NCBI GenBank assembly: GCA_008973525.1
Contig: WACJ01000119.1
Span: 248,001 to 312,000, forward strand
Reading direction: 5' to 3'
Source: Stenopsyche tienmushanensis
Lineage: Eukaryota > Arthropoda > Insecta > Trichoptera > Stenopsychidae
Length of the DNA stretch: 64,000 nucleotides
The stretch's first letter is position 1; every line of letters begins with the position of its first letter. The notes below the pieces were generated by a model. The model had not been told where the DNA came from. It ran no database searches and saw only the letters and a list, made by a program, of their open reading frames with translations. A program made the translations under genes and the position numbers. Of the stretch, positions 55,400 through 64,000 are shown piece by piece.

Positions 55400-55560
55400 C
55401 ATCAACTCGCATTTAAATATCTGATGACGATACCTCCAACGAGTGTGGAAGCTGAGCGTGCATTTTCAGCAGCAAGTTGCCTGGCCTGATCCCGGAATCG
55501 TCTTATTCAATCCCGAAATCCCGGGATCGAAATTTTGAGCTCTCCCGTGAGCAGAAATTA
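55400..55560 (+). pseudogene. hAT transposase C-terminal dimerisation fragment
   Basis: The + frame encodes LMTIPPTSVEAERAFSAASC, a close match to the hAT C-terminal dimerisation motif (IPxTSxxxERxFSxAG). It is followed by a stop and then by repeated ATCCCGGAAT/AATCCCGAAATCCCGGGAT-type sequence that may be the element's terminal region. The rest of the transposase is not detectable. Confidence 0.75.
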
Positions 55561-55569
55561 ACACGTATT

Positions 55570-55840
55570 GCATGCGCGTCCTTCTTCTCCCTCTCCCAGG
55601 GCCATCGCTTCACTTCACCAGATTAATATGCGCCAACATGGTGCATCCGTTAAACATATCACAAAACAAATTGCGCACACAAGCAATATTTATACTAATT
55701 CAAAAACACTTACAAAAGTGCGCACAACAATTTCCTAAAGTTTCATTGCAATCGAATGAATGGTATAGGAATGTGTACAGGACAAACGAACGACAGACCA
55801 CAGATATTGATTATTATATATGGATAATTGCGCATTTTAG
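55570..55840 (-). mobile_element. Helitron-like GCACCATGTTGGCGC family, third copy
   Basis: The + strand reads AATATGCGCCAACATGGTGC, then ATCACAAAACAAATTGCGCA, and TTTCATTGCAATCGAATGAA, TGGTATAGGAA, i.e. the reverse of 49515-49720. The 99-codon + frame over it is incidental. Confidence 0.55.
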
Positions 55841-56110
55841 GGATGGTTTTGGTTTTTGTATATTTTTATGAATTGCATCAATCATTTATGTCCCAGATGA
55901 AGTGTAAATAGTCCGCGAAAGCGCTTAATACTATAAAAACCAATAATACAACATTTGTACCATGGTCTTATTAACAATCATTAGCCTATGATACTAAAAG
56001 ACGTACATGTTTAAAATAATCAGTATTACTCAAATATCATCTGTAATTGTTTAATCAGAGAGTAGAAGTTCGCAATATTTTTCCATAGAGAACCATAACC
56101 ATTTTGTTCA
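55841..56110. other. AT-rich intergenic DNA, nothing recognised
   Basis: No motifs or repeats seen. Confidence 0.4.
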
Positions 56111-56230
56111 GCAGGGCCGTAACTAGAGCGTGGCAAAGCAGGCGCCCGCCACGGGCGCAACTGGGCCTGGGGTCGCAAAACCCAGAATACCGACCCGGTC
56201 AAGAGTTCCGCATGATTTTCACTTTCTACC
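56111..56230 (+). mobile_element. hAT-like terminal fragment (CAGGGCCGTAACTAG)
   Basis: CAGGGCCGTAACTAGAG followed by GGCGCCCGCCACGGGCGC resembles hAT-type MITE ends (CAGxGxCGTAAC). The GGCGCCCG/CGGGCGC palindrome lies just inside. No matching right end or 8-bp duplication was found. Confidence 0.45.
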
Positions 56231-56324
56231 ATTCAACCATTCTACTTTACATGAACTAACACTGATTGACTATGTCCAATTTATAATATATGCTGAGTTG
56301 TTTGTCCCTCTTTCCTTCATTATC

Positions 56325-56510
56325 GTTATGTTCAAGTATTGCATCCGATCGCGAGCCGCTCATTCGTTACATCAGCGGTCCGAAAAGCGGACCGATTGAG
56401 CAAACGAACCTTATGGCTACTCCGTCCTCTTTTAGGGCTTTTTGCGGCATTTTCTATGATCTGTACGATCACAGAAGCAACGTAGTGTATAGACACTTTC
56501 TATTATAATA
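56325..56510 (+). repeat. CGGTCCG-hairpin repeat, best-paired hairpin copy
   Basis: CGGTCCGAAAAGCGGACCG at 56376-56394 is a perfect 7-bp stem with a 5-base loop. The frame IASDREPLIRYISGPKSGPI continues as AFCGIFYDLYDHRSN, and the corresponding DNA (TTTTTGCGGCATTTTCTATG) is shared with 53945-53960. Confidence 0.6.
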
Positions 56511-57429
56511 TTTTTTAGAACAGCCATCTATACATTAGGTCGGGTACTTTTGGGACTATCTTTGTATATTATTTTTAATCAAACATTATTATTTATTATA
56601 TTGCATTTATAATAGTATTTGCTAACTTTAAAAAATAATGGGGGGGGGGGGGGCGTATATGCTTTTTTACTACGTTTTAAATATTTTCTCGAGATTTTGA
56701 ATACATTTTTAAGTATTTTATTAATATGATTAGATTTAACAATGCCCCGTTGAATATTTAATTAAATTCGCCTGGATACACAGCGATTGGTTTGAAACCA
56801 TAAAAAAGTGCTTTTTGATGAAAACTCTCTTCGCAAAACTGATTTCTCTTTATATTTTGAAGTTAACTCTTGAGCAGAAAACGTACTATGGATTTTCTCA
56901 TAAAAATTCTATTCACATGTAAAGTTCGCTATATTACAAAGCTTTTAAGACTTCATCTACAAGTTTTCAGCGTCTTACTTGTGCGAGTACTTTGTTTTTT
57001 TTTTTCAATGAGCTAAAATTGATTGTGAAAAAATTGTAATTTATACGGATGGAGTGTATTCATTCGCGGAGAGGGCATAAAAACCATTGGACACATAAAT
57101 CTGCGAAGAATTCATAGATAAAGCTGGGATTTTCGTGTCGGCGAAAGCCATGGAAGCGCTTGATAAAAAGGCCCAGGAACATATTTTTTCAGCGCTGAAA
57201 AGAAATACGTGTCTCTGAGAAACAAAAAAGACGTCGACGTAGAACGCTGACGCTTCGTTTGGATGCATTTGGGCCCTGAATAAATTTCAATAATGTTTGG
57301 CTTCAATTTTTTTCCCATCTGACTTGACATTTTTAGTCTATGTATATTTTTAAATATGTTTCGGTCCAAATAGCCTTATAATTGGAAACATTTTGATATC
57401 AAATTAGTTTGTTGATATTTGTTTGCAAT
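56511..57429. other. Unassigned DNA with a G14 run
   Basis: An uninterrupted G tract of 14 lies at 56641-56654. Minus frames of 75 and 85 codons near 57041-57369 have no recognisable motif. Confidence 0.35.
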
Positions 57430-58170
57430 GTATGGAGCCTTTCAAATATATTCGTTCAAATATCCCACGCGGCTTGGCAGATGGCACGTATTCGGGAGGT
57501 CTAATTTGACTTTTGATAAATGGCATTCGTTATGTTAATTTTTGAGGGCATCAATTGTTTGCTGTTTATTCGCATAGACGTGCAACTTATGATGAATTCA
57601 AAGGAAAAATTCTCACGGTGTTAAATCGCTCGTGCAGAATGTCCATCATGGCATGCGCTGAGTGGCACATAGCGCCCCCCTGTTCACCCCATATCTTCAC
57701 TGATTTTGAAAATAAAATTTGATAATTTGCACACTTTGTACAATATTATCATAATAATTTGCTATACATTATTAAATAATATTCTAATATATAAAAATGA
57801 ATTGGGTTTTGTTCGTGTGAAATGCGCTGCCATACTATTCATCGGATTGCAATAAAACTTCGTCCACTTATTGCTAAAGATTTTGCGGGTAACATAATAA
57901 TAGTCTAATATATAAAAATCAATGTTTGTTTGTTCGTATTTAATGCGCTGCCATACCGTTAATTCGATTGCGATAAAACTTTGCCAACTTATTGTTTGCG
58001 CTTTCTCAAATAATATAGATATTAACTTACAGTAGATCTTATATAATTTTCAAATGATATTTTTAGAATTATTACTTCTGTGGCAGCAACGCACCGGGTA
58101 CCAGTTAGTTTAAAATAAGTTTAATAATATGGTCGCTATAACCAAACAAATTTGGAGCATTCTTATTGAA
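57430..58170 (-). mobile_element. TTCAATA-family mariner-like element interrupted by a Helitron
   Basis: Contains the family block GATGGCACGTATTCGGGAGG and ATGGCATTCGTTATGTT, ends with GGAGCATTCTTATTGAA, and on the minus strand keeps a decayed GGAMCHSAHAMMDILHE, the catalytic Asp region seen at 44445. The Helitron-like element at 57783-58108 splits it. The left terminus is eroded. Confidence 0.7.
57783..58108 (+). mobile_element. Complete Helitron-like element, 326 bp
   Basis: Starts TCTAATATATAAAAATGAAT and ends GCACCGGGTACCAGTTAG followed by T, a one-base variant of the CTAG-T Helitron 3' end. Two internal monomers (second beginning TCTAATATATAAAAATCAAT near 57911). Its length equals that of the copy at 62457-62781. 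It is non-coding, so non-autonomous. Confidence 0.7.
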
Positions 58171-58404
58171 AGACGCTGTACATACCATCAAATATATTTA
58201 AAAAAAACATTGTTGTGGTTAAAGCCGGGTTTTGAGATTAGAATAGCTTTTATAGGATCCAGTTTTTTCCTATAATTTTCCAAATCATATCGTAAAATGT
58301 TTTCATAAATATCATTAGACTTCCAAGGGTAAATTTTTATAATAATTTAAATATCATTCAAAACTAATTATATATTTAATTCTCATTCATTAATTCTCTT
58401 TTAC
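58171..58404. other. AT-rich intergenic DNA, nothing recognised
   Basis: No motifs or repeats seen. Confidence 0.4.
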
Positions 58405-58560
58405 TTAACCCTCTATGATCCGGACCCGTGTTTTTGCGTCTTTTGAGTTTAGTTCTTTGATTATTGAGTTAAACATATATGCTATATTTGTATGCCCACC
58501 ACATATCACCCCTTACAAATCCAATTTTCTCTCAAGAATGCGCAGCGTGAGTCAATCTTG
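58405..58560 (+). mobile_element. TTAA-CCCT-starting fragment of the CAATAAATTAAC-tail repeat
   Basis: TTAA followed by CCCTCTATGATCCGGACC resembles a piggyBac-type start. GAGTTAAACATATATGCTAT and GAATGCGCAGCGTGAGTCAA match 39750-39830. Its tail is cut by the CACTTGGGTC element, at the point CTTGTACACTTGGG. Confidence 0.5.
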
Positions 58561-58720
58561 TACACTTGGGTCTGTTTTTATGCGATTTTGAAGTTATGCG
58601 GTTTTCAAAAATAATGTAACTTATCCCTCATTTTTATATAGAGGACGCAGCTTTTTTATGCGAATGCTCATTAAAAAAATCTAAAATTAAAATCTAACTT
58701 GAATCCAAACGCAAATATGC
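58561..58720 (+). mobile_element. Left end of the CACTTGGGTC element family
   Basis: CACTTGGGTCTGTTTTTATG, then TTTGAAGTTATGCGGTTTTC and GCAGCTTTTTTATGCGAATG, matching 36898-37025. Truncated after about 150 bp. Confidence 0.7.
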
Positions 58721-58844
58721 GTTATTCCTAATCAACGGACTAAACAATGTTCCAATAACCTTCTAATTGTTTTCAGGAATAGGCAACTTTGTGGCTATTA
58801 TCTTAACTTGCACTTATCCAGCATTTTTTCCTTCTACATCACAA

Positions 58845-59125
58845 TACATTTGTATGACGATCATGACATATGGAATAGAAGGCTTTTTCGTTATCTAAAA
58901 ACACAGATTACATACTCATTTTTAAAATTATGTTAATAATTATGAATTATATATACGATGAACGGTTGATAGCTGCTATTATAAAGATGAATTATTTGCA
59001 ATTAAATTAGTAACAATTAAGTTTGTTGATCGTTCACGCATTTATTAATATTTCGTTTTATCCATACAATAAGGGCATTTATTATAATGATAAGATAAGT
59101 AAGTAGATATCTTTGGAGTCCAATC
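58845..59125 (+). repeat. Copy 2 of the roughly 250-bp direct repeat
   Basis: GAAGGCTTTTTCGTTATCTA, then AATTATTTGCAATTAAATTA and CGTTTTATCCATACAATAAG match 16895-17150 in the same order and orientation. Confidence 0.65.
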
Positions 59126-60429
59126 GCACATATGCGCCATTACTCATCCACGGCATCCAAGCACTAAAGCTTTTAAATTTGAATCTCTCTCAGAAAAAAA
59201 TGCTGCTTATAAAGAAATGGTTTACATTTCGACTCCCTTAATATTATATTCTTATCCAGGCATGAGCTCGCTAGCCTACTTCAAATATTTAGGTAAACAA
59301 ATTGTATATATCATAGAGTTTATTCGGCAAAGCTCTAGTTATAAAAAGTGTACAAATATGAATAAATACGGGCTTGTAAATACGTTGGAAATAAAATTAA
59401 AAATCAAGCATGTTTTGCTGAGCGAGCGATTTCAAAGTTGAGTACTTAATTTCATCATAATATTAATGCGCCCTTGTTGGAAAATTTCTCCCCCGAAGCT
59501 CGGCCAATATGTAATTTTTCAGTCTGTTTATTCCGAACCCTTGCCATCGTACGAAACACTCTTTATTTCAAAGGAGAACGCGTGTTTTCCACATGTGGAA
59601 GATTTTCTGCAGGTATTTGAAAATATATTTCAGTACTTGTTACGGGCTACTTAGCCAAAGGCAACCTAGATACGACACGGAGGCTTTCATCTGCGGCGCT
59701 TTTCATTTTCCCCAGGTAAAACGCGCTTCTAACTTTAGACTTTTAAAAAAAAAACGAGGATCAATCTCCGGCACTGGGGGGGTCGGCAAAAAAGGAATGC
59801 AAAACTTTCATCGCCCCGAGTGATATTGGCCATAATTATCGGCCAACTTGGACAGTCGATATTCTGCGCTTTAATGCTGAATATTTTAGAAATACTTCGT
59901 GCTTTTGCATTTTTTGCCCGGCTATAAAATCGCTGAGGGGTCGTAAATTTTTATTGGAAATCAGAGGGGCCCTTTTTATGAACAATAAAATTTCTATCGT
60001 ATATCGCATTCGATAGAAGCATAAATATTGTTGGACTTTGGGGGTGCCTTTCGCGAAAATTTCACCCTTGAGCTTATGGCGGTGAATATTTGTTTCATAT
60101 TTGGGAGCTTTCTACACTCAGTCTAAAGATGACCTCCAATTTGGCACGACAACTTATGTTATAATACAGTAAAAAATAAATGAACTCATTGATTCTAAAT
60201 TACAGGATGCGGCAGGGAAACTACCTTATTTTAAAAACATCTAGCACAAATAGTGTAAGAGATATTAATTTAATTATATTTTACCATGTTACACAAACAT
60301 ATTTAAAGTTTTTATTTATTATATTTTTAAAACTATATCATCAATACTATACTATTTTTGTTATAATTTTTTAATTATATTCGTTTGTCCGCCACTTATC
60401 ATCCGTACAAATCCACTTATCTGCCAGGA
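59126..60429. other. GC-richer single-copy block (59440-60120), otherwise AT-rich
   Basis: The block is CpG-containing, includes GGCCATAATTATCGGCCAAC (an inverted GGCCATAATTATCGGCC), and is not repeated. Frames of 62-76 codons lack motifs. The short segment 60205-60230 resembles part of the CGGTCCG-type repeat at 18190. Confidence 0.3.
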
Positions 60430-60500
60430 CAGTCGCAGCGCATATGAAGCTTGTATATAAATAAATAAGCACTGTCGATAGCACACAATATTTGGTCATA
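60430..60500 (+). repeat. CAATAAAT-tail repeat fragment
   Basis: CAGTCGCAGCGCATATGAAG, CTTGTATATAAATAAATAAG and CACTGTCGATAGCACACAAT match the tails at 20578 (reverse) and 39800. Confidence 0.5.
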
Positions 60501-60639
60501 TCTTTGTGTAAACATAAACAATACACTTGAAATTCTTATTAGTCATTATTAGTCGATAGTTGAACGTCTATTTTATTATATATTACACAACACACATATT
60601 TATATTTTAGCTAGCAATTTCTTTTTACAGTTAGCTAAT

Positions 60640-60840
60640 ACGGGAGTCATCCAGAAAGTAAGGTTACAACATTTAAGCAGGATCGAAAAATACCTGTATC
60701 CAATTGAAATTCACAAATATATTTTTCAATGTAATCGCCGTCGAGATTGAGATATTTCTGTGTTTGGGGCACCAGTATTTGTATGCTAGTGTCATAGACT
60801 TTTTGTATTTTGGGGTATAGGGACATACCCAAGTCTAATC
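60640..60840 (-). pseudogene. Mariner transposase extreme C-terminus with terminal repeat
   Basis: The minus frame encodes QKYLNLDGDYIEKYICEF, resembling the C-terminal CxxLxGDYVEK motif of mariner transposases, and runs into the terminus GGGAGTCATCCAGAAAGTAA (read on +), at the expected distance. Related termini are at 24030-24110 and 27100-27165. The upstream transposase is absent. Confidence 0.65.
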
Positions 60841-60900
60841 CTCCGTCACAATAGAATCAAATAAATCCTTGCCTGGTCATGAGTATCAGTATTGTAGATT

Positions 60901-60918
60901 TCCCCACTTCTGACACCA
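60901..60918 (-). other. Primer-binding-site-like sequence
   Basis: The reverse complement reads TGGTGTCAGAAGTGGGGA, preceded by CCCAAGCTACAT. Layout as at 19557 and 27304. The mariner fragment follows within 60 bp, so any retrotransposon interior is gone. Confidence 0.45.
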
Positions 60919-61095
60919 ATGTAGCTTGGGTTAGTGAAAGGTGCGATCAAATCATCACACGACTTTCGCCGAATTGTGGTCGCCGACGCATCGACACATC
61001 TCCTTGTGACCAAGTTTTTCTAACACAATATCAAAACATTCAAAACTAGTATTGAAATAATATATATATAATTGTTCACATGTAGTTTTAATAAT
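60919..61095. other. Possible LTR relic
   Basis: By position next to the primer-binding-like site this could be LTR sequence, but it shares nothing clear with the other LTR-like units. Confidence 0.25.
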
Positions 61096-61375
61096 CTTAT
61101 ATATAAAAACTAGTTTTGTTTGTTCGTACGAAATGTGCTGCCATACCGTTCATCAGATTGTGTTAAAACTTCATCCACTTATTGCTAAAGATTTTGCGAG
61201 TAATATAAGCATAGTTTTATATATAAAAATCATTGTTTGTTTGTCCGTATTTAATGCGCGTCCATATCGTTCATTTGATTGCGATAAAACTTTATCAACT
61301 TACTGTTTACACTTGCAGATATAATATAGGCATAGTAAAAATATTGTATGGATGCACCATGTTGGCGCATATTGG
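61096..61375 (+). mobile_element. Helitron-like dimer joined to a GCACCATGTTGGCGC tail
   Basis: Two monomers starting TATATATAAAAACTAG and TATATATAAAAATCAT, with CCATACCGTTCATCAGATTG, run into GGATGCACCATGTTGGCGCA. The second segment belongs to the other Helitron-like family (49515, 51725), so this copy is a chimera of the two. Confidence 0.6.
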
Positions 61376-61545
61376 TCGTCGGTTAGCCTTGGCTGCGGGA
61401 GGACATCCTTCCCGCAGCCAGATCTCTCTCTCTCTCTCGTGTTGAATAAAGAGTTATCTAGAGTCCATCCTCATCCATCCGTCTGGCTACGTCACGGACC
61501 GAAAGAAGAATGGACCCGTGCGTTAGCGCGGCCATCCCTGTCCTT
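61376..61545 (+). mobile_element. LTR-like unit, partial, plus orientation, hairpin fully paired
   Basis: GGTTAGCCTTGGCTGCGGGA begins the hairpin (61391-61419; arms GGCTGCGGGA and TCCCGCAGCC), followed by a CT run, AATAAAGAGTTATC and a GACCCGTGCGTTAGCGCGGC segment that matches the U5-like part of the copies at 9780 and 23760. The U3 part is missing; it abuts the Helitron-like chimera. Confidence 0.6.
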
Positions 61546-62456
61546 TTTTCGATTTTGTCCATATTGGCTGTTCCTCGATTGTTATAGTTCGCGCGGCATG
61601 CCTTTTTTGATGATTTAATACGTATTTTGAATTAATGACAGCATGTAGAGTTTACGAAAACATCTCAGGCATATATTATATCAAATAATTTGGCTCCATG
61701 GGCGTTTGAATGCCGCCAAATTTAGCGTGTATACAAGTTGCGTACACAGACGAACACAAATTTTAAATGAAAATTAATACCAGCCACGGTGAACTTATTG
61801 TTTTACGTTCCTTTGACTATAAAAGGGCTCAGTGAAACACAAACCATGAATCAAAGTTCACGATACAATTAGGCATTGTAAGGGGGCCATAAATTAATTG
61901 CTTATATAGTGGGCCATACATGCTTATTTAGCGAAGCGTGCAGGCCCTATTGGTCCCGGCGATATGAACAGTTAATATTCGCTCAACTTCATTAAGCCGA
62001 TGGGAATAGTTTGGCCAATGGGCCCGAATTAAATTTAAATATCGCCCGCCATAATTCAGCCATCGTGCGGGACGACTCGGCCCCGTCCCGGCGCATAAAC
62101 CGGGTTCGATTTTTATTGCGTCGCCGCGATCTTTTTATCACGTCATAAAATCTAAATGTATCGGCTTATGCAAATCCGAAAACGGACATAAAAGGACTAT
62201 TTTACAAATTCATTCGAAAATATTACAGCCGTGCCGCTCGTAAAGCTACCCCAGGATGAGTATCTTTTCGGCGGCGAAAAAATGCAAATTAAACGACCTG
62301 CTGTTCGAGTTCTATTTAAACCGCCGATTATGCGAATCTTCCCCTTTATTGGGCGTAAAAATAGCGCAAAGATCGCTTATCTAATCTCGCGGTTTTTGTT
62401 TGTCGATATTCGTCGGATTTTCATAAACTGCCTTTTGTTAAACTTTATTTTTGGAA
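61546..62456. other. GC-richer single-copy block, candidate regulatory DNA
   Basis: 61640-62450 is free of repeats. 62040-62160 has dense CpG together with caudal/Hox-type TTTTATTG, TTTTTATCA and TCATAAAA within 45 bp and a CCAAT-type GGCCAATGGGCC near 62012. A 114-codon + frame at 62231-62575 runs into the Helitron and has no motif. Confidence 0.35.
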
Positions 62457-62781
62457 CTAGCTGGTACCCGGCGCGGTTTTATTATAAATATGAACAAATA
62501 TTAATTTTTATACATGAGATCTACTGTAATTTAATTGTACTATACTTATATTATTTGAGAAAGTGCAAACAATAAATTGGCAAAGTTTTATCGCAATCGA
62601 ATGAACGGTATGGAAGAGCATTAAATACAGACAAACAAACATTAATTTTTATATATTAGACTATGCCTATGTTACTCGCATAATCCTTAGCAATAAGTGG
62701 ACGAAGATTTATTGCAATCTGATGAACGGCATGGCAGCGCATTTCACACGGACAAAACCCAATTCATTTTTATATATTAGA
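62457..62781 (-). mobile_element. Complete Helitron-like element, 325 bp, CTAG-T end
   Basis: On the minus strand it starts TCTAATATATAAAAATGAAT and ends GCGCCGGGTACCAGCTAG followed by T, the canonical Helitron 3' end. Two internal monomers. Colinear with 13864-14183 and 57783-58108. Confidence 0.75.
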
Positions 62782-62987
62782 AGAAGATACATGTCGACGA
62801 ACTATAATATCAAATAGCCCATTTCATAGCATCATATGCAGTAATGTATTTTTTAGAAATAGTTAAAAATTGATGGAAAGATCTTACTAACCTCCTCATT
62901 CAATGCCTACACACACGCTGAGCATCAAAACAGAATGTTTTGCATATGCACCGACAATTTTTTGTTAAGAGTTAAATTATCAATTAC
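62782..62987. other. AT-rich spacer, nothing recognised
   Basis: No motifs or repeats seen. Confidence 0.4.
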
Positions 62988-63815
62988 TAGGGGGATTCAA
63001 ATATAACCCGGAACTTCACTATGCAAATTTATTAAAGATATATAAAAATACAAATGGAGTATCTTATATTTTATCATAGTATTCTTCATTGGAAATACAT
63101 TTATTTTATCGGATAGAAAGCTTCTTGAACGCGTTACTGAAAAAAAGGCAAGAAGTAGTATCCTTTGTTGCGCAACGTGTAATTATTCGTTCAATTGATT
63201 TATAGAAAACTAATTCTGAGTTTCCAAAGCCACATAAAATATGCAAACGAATGAGTGATGTCAACTTCTAAATTATTTAAATAAAAAACTAATAACTATT
63301 TTGAACTTATTTTAGTTTTAAAAAGTTTTCTAGATTATACGCTTTTCAACGATATGCTACATGTCATACAAATCATTCAATAAGTCGTAAAATTTGAAGA
63401 ATTACCAGTTTGCCAGGGTTAGGGTTGAGAAAATACTTTTTATGCTTATGATGTTTTTATTAAATTTATTTACAAAATTTGTTCAAATTGAACCTTTTTT
63501 TTAAAAAAAAACCTTTATCTTATTTCAACTGTAGTTGTCTGAATCAGCATTTCCTCTTTCTGTAAATGTCTTTTTAATGAATTCCTTTGGCAGCCCTATT
63601 CCGTGGCTCACACGGTTTCCAGACCTGACACCAGTGGATTTAATCGTCTGGGGACGTGCTCTATTCCGTGGCTCACACGGTTTCCAGACCTGACACCACT
63701 GGATTTCTTTAAAAGAAGAATAAATCGTCCTATGACACAGGGTCTATGTGTGAAACATAAAATAAGGCCCACCCTCTAATTCCCAAAAAAATTTTGTGCC
63801 AAACACTTATACCCT
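62988..63815 (+). mobile_element. PDLTPLDFF-lineage mariner, second long copy with 65-bp duplication
   Basis: TA then GGGGGATTCAAATATAACCC starts the element; it is colinear with 40689-41416 through CTTTGTTGCGCAACGTGTAA and CAGTTTGCCAGGGTTAGGGT. Two 65-bp units follow (anchor TATTC at 63597 and 63662), then GTGTGAAACATAAAATAAGG and a terminus matching 25745-25830 in reverse. The transposase frame is broken and shorter than in the other copy. Confidence 0.7.
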
Positions 63816-64000
63816 TTTTTGTGCAGTAGATGCGTTCGCACAAAAAAAATCGCACAAAAAAAGCTATGACTTACATAGAAAAAGTGTATTCCATGGATTT
63901 TAAAAACCGCATAACTTTGAAATAGATATATAAAATATATCCAAAATCGCATAAAAAAAATTTAATAAAAAGACAGGAAAACAAAAAGATTGAACTTTCT
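63816..64000. mobile_element. Fragment related to the CACTTGGGTC element
   Basis: Carries AAAAACCGCATAACTTTGAA and AAAATCGCATAAAAAAAATT, the inverted forms of the subterminal repeats at 36898-37030, with divergent GCACAAAAAAA versions. Runs to the window edge. Confidence 0.45.

Noticed and set aside
56641..56654. G14 run as a structural signal
   Set aside because: A simple mononucleotide tract with no supporting context; may also be a sequencing or assembly artefact.

Overview
The window looks like non-coding nuclear DNA from an arthropod, most likely an insect. It is AT-rich, has no run of protein genes, and is filled with decayed copies of element types common in insects: R1-, RTE- and Jockey-type LINEs, several mariner/Tc1 lineages, Helitron-like elements, TTAA-target transposons and LTR retrotransposon relics. 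I cannot name the species. No complete cellular protein-coding gene, rRNA, tRNA or CRISPR array could be supported. Nearly all open frames are short chance frames or antisense shadows of transposon relics.

The best evidence for a host gene is near the middle. A TATA box at 31711-31718 lies about 430 bp downstream of an NRF-1/Ewg-like palindrome. It is followed by a GC-rich stretch ending at a good splice donor at 31976, then about 1.7 kb of CpG-richer single-copy DNA. I read this as a promoter and non-coding first exon on the + strand, with a long first intron and the coding exons beyond the window. Other single-copy, GC-richer blocks (near 2150-2660, 10930-11500, 12430-12860, 14860-15300, 25200-25560, 28820-29320, 39000-39500, 47400-47900, 50750-51320, 52480-53050, 54330-54960, 59440-60120 and 61640-62450) stand out from the AT-rich background and may be regulatory.

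The repeats form recognisable families. (1) LTR-like units, six or seven copies, with a conserved GC-rich hairpin next to an AATAAA signal. (2) Helitron-like elements of about 325 bp (TCTAATATATAA start, CTAG-type end), two of them bounded closely. (3) A mariner-like family with termini TTCAATAAGGACGCTCAA, seen as short and longer copies. (4) A 558-bp internally deleted mariner with perfect 25-bp terminal repeats. (5) TTAA-flanked elements, one inserted in another. (6) A 738-bp element starting CACTTGGGTC. (7) A mariner lineage whose PDLTPLDFF-coding segment is amplified with an exact 65-bp period; in one copy an R1 LINE has inserted into the array and left a 13-bp target duplication.

Nested insertions give relative ages: the 65-bp array is older than the R1 insertion, the GGGGGTATTC element is older than the CCC...GGG element inside it, and the TTCAATA element at 57430-58170 is older than the Helitron inside it.
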